A DNA stretch of 64,000 nucleotides from Flavobacterium alkalisoli. GTDB lineage: Bacteria > Bacteroidota > Bacteroidia > Flavobacteriales > Flavobacteriaceae. Both the position numbers and the translations under genes were made by a program. The DNA is taken from positions 1,798,001 to 1,862,000 of the forward strand of contig NZ_CP042831.1 of NCBI RefSeq assembly GCF_008000935.1, written 5' to 3'. The notes under the pieces are model-generated. The model was given only the letters and a program-made list of their open reading frames with translations, was not told the origin of the DNA and did no database searches. Positions 8,759-16,775 of this stretch are shown here, piece by piece (the first letter of the stretch is position 1; the number at the start of each line of letters is the position of its first letter).

Positions 8759-9250
8759 ATGGCAACAGCTAATAAAAACTTATCACAATATGATAAAAAC
8801 ACTATCCCAAATGCGAAAAACTTTCGATTTGGGATTGTTGTTTCTGAATGGAACGAATCCATAACAGAAAATCTTTGCAAAGGTGCTATTGAAGCATTGC
8901 TTGAAAACGGCGTAAGTGAAGATAATATAGTTAAGTGGGATGTTCCGGGAAGTTTTGAGCTTATTTATGGTTCTAAAAGAATGATTGATACTCAAAACGT
9001 AGACGCTGTTATTGCCATAGGCAGCGTTATACAGGGAGAAACCAAACATTTTGATTTTGTATGTGAGGCTGTATCTCAGGGAATAAAAGATCTTAACGTG
9101 CAAACGGATATTCCTGTAGTGTTTTGTGTACTTACCGATAATACCCTGCAACAGGCTATAGACCGTAGCGGAGGTAAACACGGAAATAAAGGTACAGAAG
9201 CAGGGATAGTAGCTATTAAAATGGCGAATTTAAGATCTGTAACCAGCTAA
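8759..9250 (+). CDS. ribH: 6,7-dimethyl-8-ribityllumazine synthase
   Basis: Condenses 5-amino-6-ribitylamino-uracil with dihydroxybutanone phosphate in the penultimate step of riboflavin synthesis; the family assembles into pentamers or 60-subunit capsids. Key motifs: SEWNESITENL (substrate-binding loop), VPGSFEL, GSVIQGETKHFDFV containing the catalytic histidine, and RSGGKHGNKGTEA (phosphate-binding). The length of 163 is normal. Located 3 bp after the TPR gene. A second riboflavin gene (ribD) is elsewhere in the window, so the pathway is dispersed. Confidence 0.97.
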   Translation: MATANKNLSQYDKNTIPNAKNFRFGIVVSEWNESITENLCKGAIEALLENGVSEDNIVKWDVPGSFELIYGSKRMIDTQNVDAVIAIGSVIQGETKHFDFVCEAVSQGIKDLNVQTDIPVVFCVLTDNTLQQAIDRSGGKHGNKGTEAGIVAIKMANLRSVTS

Positions 9251-9347
9251 AAATTTACTACATTTATATTACTTAAATTTTAATCAAATTTTAAATAAAT
9301 ATTTATTTTTTGAAACTAAAAAAGTGATATCTTCGTATAACAATAAA

Positions 9348-9386
9348 AAGCCGGATAAATTAAGGTAAGGTGTGGTTTACCGGCTT
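9348..9386 (+). other. Long-loop hairpin downstream of ribH
   Basis: AAGCCGG (9348-9354) pairs with CCGGCTT (9380-9386), extended past a bulged A by TAAA with TTTA, around a purine-rich loop that contains TAAGGTAAG. It is followed directly by the hairpin at 9388-9411. Function unknown; it may be part of the ribH 3' end. Confidence 0.5.
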
Positions 9387-9387
9387 C

Positions 9388-9415
9388 CCTTCTGTCTTCG
9401 GGCAGGAGGGTTTTT
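9388..9415 (+). terminator. Terminator hairpin with UUCG tetraloop
   Basis: The stem CCCTTCTGTC pairs with GGCAGGAGGG (two G-U pairs) and closes a C(UUCG)G loop, among the most stable tetraloops known. TTTTT follows at 9411-9415. It probably terminates the TPR-ribH operon. Confidence 0.75.
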
Positions 9416-9504
9416 CATTTTTAAGGGGTAAGGTTATTGTTCTTATAATGAGCTTCTTAGCTTTTTTTGCTCTTACAGGTAAACATTTTTATTGTATTTT
9501 CATT

Positions 9505-9807
9505 ATGTTGTTTAATGAAATATCAATCAATAAAAACGGACTTATGTTTACCTTTTCCAATAGTATTAGTTTTTTTACATTGCTGGTTACGGCTTTAATG
9601 GCCGGATTATTTTATTCTTATTCCTTTTCTGTAAATCCCGGACTTGGTCGTTTGGGTGATGAAAGTTATCTTATGGCTATGCAATCAATAAACAGGGCAA
9701 TCTTAAACCCCATATTCTTTATCTGCTTTTTTGGCTCGGTGGCACTGCTTCCGCTAAATGCTTATTTAGGCTATGAGGGAAATATTACTTTAAAATTTTC
9801 TTTTTAA
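9505..9807 (+). pseudogene. Truncated DUF1772-like membrane protein
   Basis: From an ATG at 9505 (or 9544) the frame encodes two membrane helices (SISFFTLLVTALMAGLFYSY and AILNPIFFICFFGSVALL) with the spacer SVNPGLGRLGDESYLMAMQSINRAI, which is typical of the first half of DUF1772 (anthrone-oxygenase-like) proteins. Family members have about 140-170 residues and four helices. Here the frame stops about 12 residues after the second helix, and no continuation is visible in any forward frame before the MerR gene. I read it as a 3'-truncated remnant, though a short functional protein cannot be excluded. The reading frame is open further upstream to a GTG at 9370, but that part overlaps the terminator and has no family similarity. 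Confidence 0.55.
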
Positions 9808-9843
9808 AATGATAAGTGAATTTATAGTTTTTAAATAAAATGC

Positions 9844-9876
9844 TTGACTCTTACCTTACGTCATACCCTAGTTTTG
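9844..9876 (+). promoter_or_regulatory. MerR-type promoter with 19-bp spacer
   Basis: TTGACT (9844-9849) and the -7 box TAGTTTTG (9869-9876) are separated by 19 bp, the elongated spacing typical of promoters activated by MerR-family regulators through DNA untwisting. The spacer carries CTTACCTTACGTCAT, a plausible imperfect operator. The regulator's own ATG follows 19 bp later, so autoregulation is likely. Confidence 0.6.
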
Positions 9877-9895
9877 CAGCATAAAATTTAAGCAA

Positions 9896-10666
9896 ATGGA
9901 AAAAAAGTATACAGTAAAACAGCTGGCAGGGATTGCGGGAGTAAGTATCAGGACCCTGCATTTATACGATAGTATGGGACTTTTATCTCCTTTGGTAAGA
10001 TCGGAAGCTAATTACAGGCTATATGGTACAAAAGAACTGTTGAGACTGCAACAGATACTTTTTTACAGAGAGCTTGACATTCCTTTAAAGGAGATAGCAC
10101 TATTACTGGATGATCCTGATTTTGATGAGCTACAATCGTTAAAGGCACATAGAGAAATGCTTATTTCAAAAAAGGAAAGATTCCTAATCTTATTAGCAAC
10201 TATCGACAAAACTATTGATTCACTTAAAAACAAAACGATGTTAAAACCCGAAGAATTGTATGAAGGACTGTCGACGGAAAAAGCGGCGGCCTATAAAAAA
10301 GAAGCTATAAAAAAGTATGGCGAAGAAGTGGTAGATAAAGCCCAAAGCCATTTGCAGAATTTAAAGAAGAATGAACTTCAAAAACTAGTAGAGGAACAAA
10401 AGGAACTAGCGGTACAACTTTATCAATATAAAAATCAAAGCCCCATGAGTAATACCGTGCAGCTTCTTATAAGGAGGCATTATGAGAATACACGAAAACT
10501 TTGGGGAACCGGTGAAGCTAAAGATACTCAGGCAGAGGCTTACAAAGGTTTAGGGCTTCTGTATTTAAATGATGAGAGGTTTACCTTGGTAAACAATGTT
10601 TATGATGAAGAGTTTGCCCGCTTTTTGAGCCAGGCAATGGAATATTTTTCAGATAATAATCTATAA
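9896..10666 (+). CDS. MerR family regulator with TipAS-type ligand domain
   Basis: A 256-residue transcription factor. The N-terminal winged helix-turn-helix is at residues 1-70 (YTVKQLAGIAGVSIRTLHLYDSMGLL, then RLYGTKELLRLQQILFYRELDIPL). A coiled-coil dimerisation helix spans about 75-115. The C-terminal domain, about 125-256, ends SQAMEYFSDNN and resembles the TipAS antibiotic-recognition domain, which binds thiopeptides or albicidin-like ligands in other bacteria. It probably activates its own promoter. The broken DUF1772 gene immediately upstream may have been a former target. The ligand is unknown. Confidence 0.87.
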   Translation: MEKKYTVKQLAGIAGVSIRTLHLYDSMGLLSPLVRSEANYRLYGTKELLRLQQILFYRELDIPLKEIALLLDDPDFDELQSLKAHREMLISKKERFLILLATIDKTIDSLKNKTMLKPEELYEGLSTEKAAAYKKEAIKKYGEEVVDKAQSHLQNLKKNELQKLVEEQKELAVQLYQYKNQSPMSNTVQLLIRRHYENTRKLWGTGEAKDTQAEAYKGLGLLYLNDERFTLVNNVYDEEFARFLSQAMEYFSDNNL

Positions 10667-10668
10667 AA

Positions 10669-10697
10669 AAAGAGCCCCTATATAGGGGCTCTTTTTT
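10669..10697. terminator. Bidirectional terminator
   Basis: AGAGCCCCTATATAGGGGCTCT (a palindrome split around TATA) is flanked by A-tracts on the left and T-tracts on the right. It serves the convergent MerR and lipoprotein genes. Confidence 0.85.
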
Positions 10698-11356
10698 TAT
10701 TTTGTTTCCGCAGGTTTTATTATCCCGTCTTTTTCAAGTTGCTTAAGCAGTGTTTCAGTATATCCCTTTACAAAGTTGTCTATATCATAAGGGTTGTAAG
10801 TTTCTGATTGTGCAGACCAGATTAGTTCTTCTGACGCAGTATCATAAAGATTACTTTCAATATAATAGGTTCTGTCTGTTGTGTAGTAGCCCGGGTCATA
10901 CATCATTGGATATACGTTTGAGTAGTATCCGTAAAAACTACCATAATAACCATATCCCATGCCCATAGGGTAATAAGATGTGGTTCCGGGGACATATCTT
11001 GTTGAGGTTTCTTTGTCCTTCATTGTAACCGTAAAAATTACGTCGGCATTTGTGGCCTTAATTACCTTAAGTAATTCTTCTCTGGAAGGCATGTCGTCTT
11101 TAGTGAATGTCCTGGTAAATACATTATGGCTTTTAAAGCTCTCAACGCCTCGCTGACTGGCCTGAAATGCCAGCTCATTTTCCAGTGTGGTTTTAGCTTC
11201 CATATTGCCTGTAAGTGCTGCTATAAAGATGCTTTTAATTTTTTCGCTATTAATTTTTTCCTGATTGGCCCAAGAACCGGTAATTTTTGTATTTGATGAA
11301 GAACAGGAAATTACAAGGGCTGAAAATAATAACAGAAATAAGTAACTTTTTTTCAT
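10697..11356 (-). CDS. Lipoprotein, DUF4136-like (copy 1)
   Basis: A 219-residue protein with a lipoprotein signal peptide; the lipobox is VISC with the cysteine at residue 18. The mature part includes SWANQEKINSEKIKSIFIAALTGNMEAKTTLENELAF and a Tyr/Gly/Met-rich central stretch (GMGYGYYGSFYGYY, about 130-147). The C-terminal part reads YIESNLYDTASEELIWSAQSETYNP. This arrangement resembles DUF4136-type lipoproteins, but the assignment is tentative. It is clearly paralogous to the next gene (shared NELAFQ/NEIAYQ, SHN(V/L)FT, MPS(R/Q)EELL, LYD, YNPYD). No enzymatic motif is visible. Confidence 0.7.
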   Translation of the reverse strand: MKKSYLFLLLFSALVISCSSSNTKITGSWANQEKINSEKIKSIFIAALTGNMEAKTTLENELAFQASQRGVESFKSHNVFTRTFTKDDMPSREELLKVIKATNADVIFTVTMKDKETSTRYVPGTTSYYPMGMGYGYYGSFYGYYSNVYPMMYDPGYYTTDRTYYIESNLYDTASEELIWSAQSETYNPYDIDNFVKGYTETLLKQLEKDGIIKPAETK

Positions 11357-11443
11357 AATATATTGGTTTAGTGTTGCTTCCTTTAAAGATAAGATTTGTT
11401 TTCTTAAAATTTTCCTAATAAAAGTCTTTCATGGAGTAATAAA

Positions 11444-11472
11444 AAAGGCAGAACTATAGTTCTGCCTTTTTT
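11444..11472 (-). terminator. Terminator overlapping the end of lipoprotein copy 2
   Basis: AAAGGCAGAAC and GTTCTGCCTTT form the stem around TATA; on the minus strand a T-tract follows. The stop codon of the gene lies in the loop, so one arm is coding. Confidence 0.8.
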
Positions 11473-12104
11473 ATTACTTTGTTTCTTTCGAGTTTTTTTA
11501 AAATTTTTTCAGTGTACCTCTTGGTAAGACCTTCCAAATCATAAGGATTAAATGTTTTAGTAGTGGCCCTCCAAAGTAGTTCATGAGTTTCTATATCATA
11601 GAGGTGGGTTTCCATATAATAACTTTTGTTTTTTTCATGAAGTCCGGTATAAGACCAGTTTACGGGAGATTTAAAAGAAGGATACCAAAAAGTATCAACA
11701 ATACCTCCATGGTTGTAATATACAGGAAGAAACATATTATTTGTTGTCTCTGATGTTGAAGTTTTTTGATCTAAAATTCTTATCGTAAAGAATATCTTAG
11801 CGTTTGTTACTTCTAATACTCTCAGTAATTCTTCCTGTGAAGGCATTTCTTCTTTGGTAAAGTTCTTTGTAAACAAATTATGGCTTTTATAAGCTTTTAT
11901 ACCAAACTGATTTACCTGATAAGCAATTTCGTTTTCTATAGTTGTTTGTACATCAAGATGAGGAGTAAGTACAGCTATAAAAATGCTTTCAATGTGTTTG
12001 TCTTTAAGCTTTTCTTTGTTTCTCCATGAATTTATAACAATTGTATGCGGTGAACATGATATAAAAAGAACAGATAATAGTAATAGTAAGGTGTTTTTTT
12101 TCAT
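11454..12104 (-). CDS. Lipoprotein, DUF4136-like (copy 2)
   Basis: A 216-residue tandem paralogue of the neighbouring downstream gene. The lipobox is FISC with the cysteine at residue 17, followed by SPHTIVINSWRNKEKLKDKHIESIFIAVLT. The conserved blocks are kept (TIENEIAYQ, KSHNLFTKNFTKEEMPSQEELL, METHLYDIETHELLWRATTKTFNPYDL). The central Gly/Tyr-rich segment of copy 1 is replaced by an ordinary sequence. Each copy has its own terminator, so they form separate units. Likely surface or periplasmic lipoprotein of unknown role. Confidence 0.7.
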   Translation of the reverse strand: MKKNTLLLLLSVLFISCSPHTIVINSWRNKEKLKDKHIESIFIAVLTPHLDVQTTIENEIAYQVNQFGIKAYKSHNLFTKNFTKEEMPSQEELLRVLEVTNAKIFFTIRILDQKTSTSETTNNMFLPVYYNHGGIVDTFWYPSFKSPVNWSYTGLHEKNKSYYMETHLYDIETHELLWRATTKTFNPYDLEGLTKRYTEKILKKLERNKVIKKAEL

Positions 12105-12149
12105 TTATTGGTTAAAAGTATTTACTTGGTAAGGCTTTAATATACTCAA

Positions 12150-13019
12150 TTATTGGTAGGTAACATAAGGTATTAATCCGCGAAGTCCCATATCTGTAAG
12201 TGTTTCTCCGGCAGCAGGCTCAAACTTGCCATCAGCATTTACCTCATTCCACTCAAAGCTGTCTTTAATAGAGAACGATAGGTCTATGGTAATATCCTTT
12301 GTTTCATTTCCTGTTATGCTTAATCCGTTAGCGAACTGGCCTGTTAGTACACAAGACCCCTGAGGAATAGGAGAGGACTCAAATAATGGGTTAGGTACGG
12401 TTACCGCACCTTCAGGAGCCTGTCCGTCTATTACAAAGCCAAGGGTTTCAAATGCCCAGTACCCCTGTAATTTATTGCCGTTTACCGCTACGGTATTACC
12501 GTTAATATCAAAAGAGGTTATGTAGTTGTTGTAACCTATAAAACTTGCCATTGTACCTGTTAGTTCGTTGCCGTTGCTTAAAAACTTTATGGTTCCGTTT
12601 TGATAGGAAACAGATACCCTTACCCAACTGTAATTTCCCGCTGCTACCTCACTTAGCGGTACAGTAAGGAAAACTTCACCATCCTGCCCTAAAATAGCTT
12701 TACTAAAGTCAATAGCCTTACTTCCTCCTGCGTTTGTTTCTTCGCCTTTATAAACTATTTCTCCTTCGCCAAGAAAAGTGGTAGCCGAAGGGGCAAGTTC
12801 AATATAATGTGCACTCATGAAATTTACAACCGGGGTTTGTGCCGCATTGCCTTCTCCAATTTCCGAAGGTTGCCCGAAGTTATTGAGCCTTACCTGATTC
12901 TTGTCAAACTTAAGTTTTATTACAAGGTTAGGTTCTGCCGTAGTTTTAGAATCGTCAGAATTGCTGCATGAGAATAAAAACACAATGCTGCTTAAGGTTA
13001 ATGCTATTAGTTTTTTCAT
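12150..13019 (-). CDS. Hypothetical lipoprotein
   Basis: A 289-residue protein with a lipoprotein signal peptide (MKKLIALTLSSIVFLFSC; cysteine at residue 18), followed by a Ser/Asp linker (SNSDDSKTTAEPN), typical of exported Bacteroidota lipoproteins. The mature domain is predicted beta-rich and contains HYIELAPSATTFLGEGEIVYKGEE and a C-terminal acidic stretch (WNEVNADGKFEPAAGE) reminiscent of calcium-binding loops. I do not recognise a family. It is a monocistronic unit between the paralogous lipoproteins and the S9 peptidase. Confidence 0.6.
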   Translation of the reverse strand: MKKLIALTLSSIVFLFSCSNSDDSKTTAEPNLVIKLKFDKNQVRLNNFGQPSEIGEGNAAQTPVVNFMSAHYIELAPSATTFLGEGEIVYKGEETNAGGSKAIDFSKAILGQDGEVFLTVPLSEVAAGNYSWVRVSVSYQNGTIKFLSNGNELTGTMASFIGYNNYITSFDINGNTVAVNGNKLQGYWAFETLGFVIDGQAPEGAVTVPNPLFESSPIPQGSCVLTGQFANGLSITGNETKDITIDLSFSIKDSFEWNEVNADGKFEPAAGETLTDMGLRGLIPYVTYQ

Positions 13020-13070
13020 AGTGGATGGTTGGTTAATAATGGCAGTAAAAATAGTACTTTATTTATAATT

Positions 13071-13099
13071 AAAAAGCCGGACTATAAGTCCGGCTTTTT
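13071..13099 (-). terminator. Terminator of the S9 peptidase gene
   Basis: AAAAAGCCGGACT and AGTCCGGCTTTTT pair around ATA, with flanking A and T tracts, 16 bp beyond the S9 peptidase stop codon on the minus strand. Confidence 0.85.
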
Positions 13100-13115
13100 G
13101 TTATTAGTTTTGATA

Positions 13116-15104
13116 TTATTTTAAATGCTTGGCAAAGAATCCCATCATGCATTTGTATAGCTCCAGTCTATTTTCTTCATGTCCAAATCCGTGGCCTTCA
13201 TTATATTTTACCATATAAGGAACATCAAATCCTCTTTTTCTCAGGTTTTGTACTACCTGATCACTTTCATTGATATTTACCCTTGGATCGTTAGCACCCT
13301 GTACCACAAATAGTGGTTTGGTAATTTTATCTACATTAAGCGCAGGAGATATTTTTTTCATTATTTCCTGATCTTCTTTAGAGTTTTCGTCATACCATTG
13401 TTCGTAAACCTGTCCTAAGTATGGTTTCCAGTAAGGAGGGAATGATTTAAAGAAGGTAAACAGATTAGATACCCCTACATAGTCAACTCCACAGGTGTAT
13501 AAGTCCGGAGTTTTTACAAGGCTTCCTAATGTGGCTAAACCTCCATAACTTCCTCCGTAAATAGCAATCTTTTTATCGTCAATCATATTTAACGATTTTA
13601 CATAAGCAACTCCGTCTTCAAGATCGTCCAGCATTTTGCGGCCTATCTGTTTATTTCCTGCCTGAGAGAATTCTTTTCCATACCCGCCCGAGCCTCTGTA
13701 GTTAACCTGAAGCGTTGCATACCCGCGGCTGGCAAAAAGCTGTGTTTCGGGATTAAAGCCCCAGGTATCTCTTGGTCCGTATGGTCCTCCGTGAGGATTA
13801 ACAATAAGGGGTACTTTCTTACCGTCTTTTGCTTCTTTAGGAATTGTTAGATAACCATGTAGTGTTAACCCGTCCCTTGACTTAAATTCTATAGGTCGTA
13901 TCTCTGCCATATCAGCCTCTTTCAGGTTTGGCATCAGGTTAAAGATCTCTTTAAAGGTGTCTTTCTTTACATCATAAAAATAGTATATGCCATAAAGCTT
14001 GTCACTGCCTACATAAAGTAACAGTTTGTCTTCATCATCAGTTACATTGGTTATGGTTACCTCTTTGTCTTTAAATTCTTTTTTAAATCGTTTATCAAGT
14101 TTTTTATAAGTCTCACTTACCGGAATAACTTCCGATTTTTCTCCTGTGTAATAATAGCAGTCTACTTCATAACCTCTTTTGCGTGATGTTTCTATACCAT
14201 CAGCATCATAGGTCTTGTCTGCAAATAATTTTTTTATCGTTTTACCCTGTGCAAAATCATATAGTATGATTTCATTGGTATTGTTTTCAAGGTTTGAAAG
14301 CACATAAGCATCATGCGGATTCTCTGTCGCATAATTGAATTCCAGTATGCCGAACTGGTCTTTCCATGTTGTTTCCATAGCTTTTTTAAACGGTTCTTTT
14401 TCACTAAGCCTGTAATACAGTACATAGTTAGTTCCGTTTTGCTGTTGGGTATATGCCTTTAGGTTTCCGTCCTTGTCAAAATCATAACTACTTATGGGGC
14501 TGGATAGGTCTTTGTTTTCAAAAAGCTTTACATAATCGCCGGTAATGATATTTATTTTATAAGGTTCAAACACTTCAGGATTGTCCTTATTCATCTGAAT
14601 GATCATAAAATCCTTCTGGTCTTTCAGATTATTTAAAACGCTAACCCTTACGCCATCAAACGGAGTAAGCTCTTTTTGATTTTTACCATCAAGATCCACA
14701 GCAAACAGATGGTAATTTTCATTACCTCCGTTGTCCATTACATAAATAAGTCTGTTGTTGTTAGCCCAACCATAGCCTCTTATAAGGTCTTTGTCTTCTT
14801 CAATAACACGGGTTACTTTGTCTGTAGCAGTGTTTTTGACATACACATGTCTTTTGCCGTCGTCTTCTTTTTCCATGTATGAAAAATACATACCGTTAGG
14901 GGAGAACTGGAAAGAGCTTTGCTTCGGTTTCTTAAAATAATCCTCTACAGAGTATTTATAGCTGCCTTTTTCCTGTGCCGCTAATTTTTCAAGTTCCTGT
15001 TTGGAGGAAGGGAGCGAAGTGTCTCCCGGCAATTCCGTTTTTTCCTGTGCCGTAATACTGCTTAAAACAGTAAATGCAAGAATGGTTAAGATTGATTTTT
15101 TCAT
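13116..15104 (-). CDS. S9 family peptidase (prolyl oligopeptidase superfamily)
   Basis: A 662-residue exported serine peptidase. A signal peptide is at about 1-19 (MKKSILTILAFTVLSSITAQ). The N-terminal beta-propeller (about 50-390) gates access of peptides. The alpha/beta-hydrolase domain (about 400-662) contains the nucleophile motif GGSYGG, the acid in VQGANDPRVN and the histidine in NEGHGFGHEEN. PHGGPYGPRD forms the oxyanion-hole region. It resembles acylaminoacyl or dipeptidyl peptidases of the S9C type and probably cleaves short peptides in the periplasm. Exact specificity is not readable. Monocistronic with its own terminator. Confidence 0.93.
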   Translation of the reverse strand: MKKSILTILAFTVLSSITAQEKTELPGDTSLPSSKQELEKLAAQEKGSYKYSVEDYFKKPKQSSFQFSPNGMYFSYMEKEDDGKRHVYVKNTATDKVTRVIEEDKDLIRGYGWANNNRLIYVMDNGGNENYHLFAVDLDGKNQKELTPFDGVRVSVLNNLKDQKDFMIIQMNKDNPEVFEPYKINIITGDYVKLFENKDLSSPISSYDFDKDGNLKAYTQQQNGTNYVLYYRLSEKEPFKKAMETTWKDQFGILEFNYATENPHDAYVLSNLENNTNEIILYDFAQGKTIKKLFADKTYDADGIETSRKRGYEVDCYYYTGEKSEVIPVSETYKKLDKRFKKEFKDKEVTITNVTDDEDKLLLYVGSDKLYGIYYFYDVKKDTFKEIFNLMPNLKEADMAEIRPIEFKSRDGLTLHGYLTIPKEAKDGKKVPLIVNPHGGPYGPRDTWGFNPETQLFASRGYATLQVNYRGSGGYGKEFSQAGNKQIGRKMLDDLEDGVAYVKSLNMIDDKKIAIYGGSYGGLATLGSLVKTPDLYTCGVDYVGVSNLFTFFKSFPPYWKPYLGQVYEQWYDENSKEDQEIMKKISPALNVDKITKPLFVVQGANDPRVNINESDQVVQNLRKRGFDVPYMVKYNEGHGFGHEENRLELYKCMMGFFAKHLK

Positions 15105-15212
15105 TTTTTCTTACAGTTTAAATGATTGATTTTTGATTAATGATTCACTATAAATATACTGAATTATAACATTAACTGCTCTTTGAGTTAAATAGTATTC
15201 GTTTAAATGTAA

Positions 15213-15252
15213 AAAAGAGCGGGTGTACTTTTTATAAAGTACACCCGCCCAA
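15213..15252 (-). terminator. Strong terminator of the secreted lipoprotein gene
   Basis: GCGGGTGTACTTT (15220 onward) pairs perfectly with AAAGTACACCCGC around a short loop; on the minus strand a T-tract follows. It lies 28 bp past the stop at 15280. Confidence 0.85.
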
Positions 15253-15279
15253 ACTTAAATAACCAAGACAATTAATTTA

Positions 15280-16563
15280 TTAATCGTAATCGGTATATCT
15301 TACGGCAAATACACAACGGTTATCCTGTCCGTATTTAGAAGTTTCATATTCTGTAAGGTTCCATAAGTAACCTGTGCTGCTGTCATAGTAAAGGTCCTCA
15401 GCTCCGTGTGGCCAACGGTAACGTGTACCGGCTCCGTCACCGCTATAGTGACGCACTAAACGTGCAGTAGAACCTTCGTAGCTGCTGTTACCTGTTGTTG
15501 TTAGGATACTTGTACCTGTTTGTCCTCTTCGGTATACACCCTGTACTCTGTAAACAGGTCCGTTGTCACCACTTTCGTTATCCTGAGGCTCAAGCTGTTG
15601 TACAGTCTGGCTTGTAATTATCTGTCCGTTTGAGTTTAAAGCAAATCCATATATCTTAGGAATTTGATTGTCAGACTGGGTAAGGTATTGTCCTGTCCAA
15701 AGTCTTGCCTCGCCATCGTTACCTGTTCCTAAAGAGATACATGAGTAAGGATTAGCGTTGTCGATGTCATAATATCCTGTTTGCGGAAGTATATAAGCAT
15801 AATCAAATGCTTTTAGTGTTCCGTCGCTCTCACGGCCTATGCGGCTTTTTGTACTGTCGCCGGATACTGCTATAAGCTTTCTGATGTCAAACACGCGCAT
15901 GCCCAGTTTAGTGTCTACAACATAAATTTTGTTGTTAGAGTAGGCTACACCTCCTGCGTGTATGGTAACAGGACAAAACAGGTCTAACTGATTGTATGAG
16001 TTAGAAGACTTGTATAACTGGCTGTTACTCATGTTAGCCTTGTTTTGTACAAGTAGGATATGACGATATGTAATATCATTCATATTAGTAATGTCTACCA
16101 GTGCAATTCTAACACCTTTGTGTTGGTTATTAATTCCTGCAATAGTACCGGGACCTACACCATACCAAGTGGCAAGAAGGAATTTTTTGCCTCCGTAGCT
16201 AAACCCTGTAAGACCTTGTGGCCTCCATTCTTCGGTTTGTTCGTCACCGCTGTTCCATTTAAACCCTGTAACCTGATTGGCTGCCGGAATATTAAATCCG
16301 TAAACGCTGTTGTAACCGCTTTTTGTAGCAGTACGGTTAAGGCTAATGTCATCGGGCTCAAGGAAGCCGTAAGACGACAAAGAGTTTACAAAGCTGCTCT
16401 CGTCTACATAGCTGATAGGCAGATTGAGAAAAGCCTTGGTTGTAACCTGGGTGTCCTGAGATGTTGCAGCATCTTCAGTACTTTGCTCAAGATCATTTGA
16501 GCACGAACAAATTGCACCAGCCATAAGCAGGGCTGCAAATTGTTTTAAGTAAGTGGTTTTCAT
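15280..16563 (-). CDS. Secreted lipoprotein, beta-propeller-like, unknown function
   Basis: A 427-residue protein beginning at ATG 16563 (MKTTYLKQFAALLMAGAICSC), where a clean lipoprotein signal with the cysteine at residue 19 starts. The 14 residues upstream in the open frame are discarded. The mature part is rich in aromatic residues and Gly and includes SYGGKKFLLATWYGVGPGTIAG, RIALVDITNMNDITYRHILLVQ and VTIHAGGVAYSNNKIYVVDTKLGMRVFDI. This pattern suggests a beta-propeller and is shared, as far as I recall, with secreted proteins of actinobacteria. No catalytic motif is recognised. Confidence 0.65.
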   Translation of the reverse strand: MKTTYLKQFAALLMAGAICSCSNDLEQSTEDAATSQDTQVTTKAFLNLPISYVDESSFVNSLSSYGFLEPDDISLNRTATKSGYNSVYGFNIPAANQVTGFKWNSGDEQTEEWRPQGLTGFSYGGKKFLLATWYGVGPGTIAGINNQHKGVRIALVDITNMNDITYRHILLVQNKANMSNSQLYKSSNSYNQLDLFCPVTIHAGGVAYSNNKIYVVDTKLGMRVFDIRKLIAVSGDSTKSRIGRESDGTLKAFDYAYILPQTGYYDIDNANPYSCISLGTGNDGEARLWTGQYLTQSDNQIPKIYGFALNSNGQIITSQTVQQLEPQDNESGDNGPVYRVQGVYRRGQTGTSILTTTGNSSYEGSTARLVRHYSGDGAGTRYRWPHGAEDLYYDSSTGYLWNLTEYETSKYGQDNRCVFAVRYTDYD

Positions 16564-16775
16564 TTTTATGGTTTTAATAATTATTCGGCTTGTAATGCAG
16601 AACAATTCCCCATCATCATTTTCTTTTCATGAAAGTGTTGTTGCTTGTAAAAGACTCAAATAAAATAAAAGCATACAACCTAATGTTTACGGCTTTATTA
16701 TTAAAATATTAATAATAAAGTGTTTATTTAATTAATAAATAGCGAATATTTATAATAGTATTTAGGGTGTTTTAT

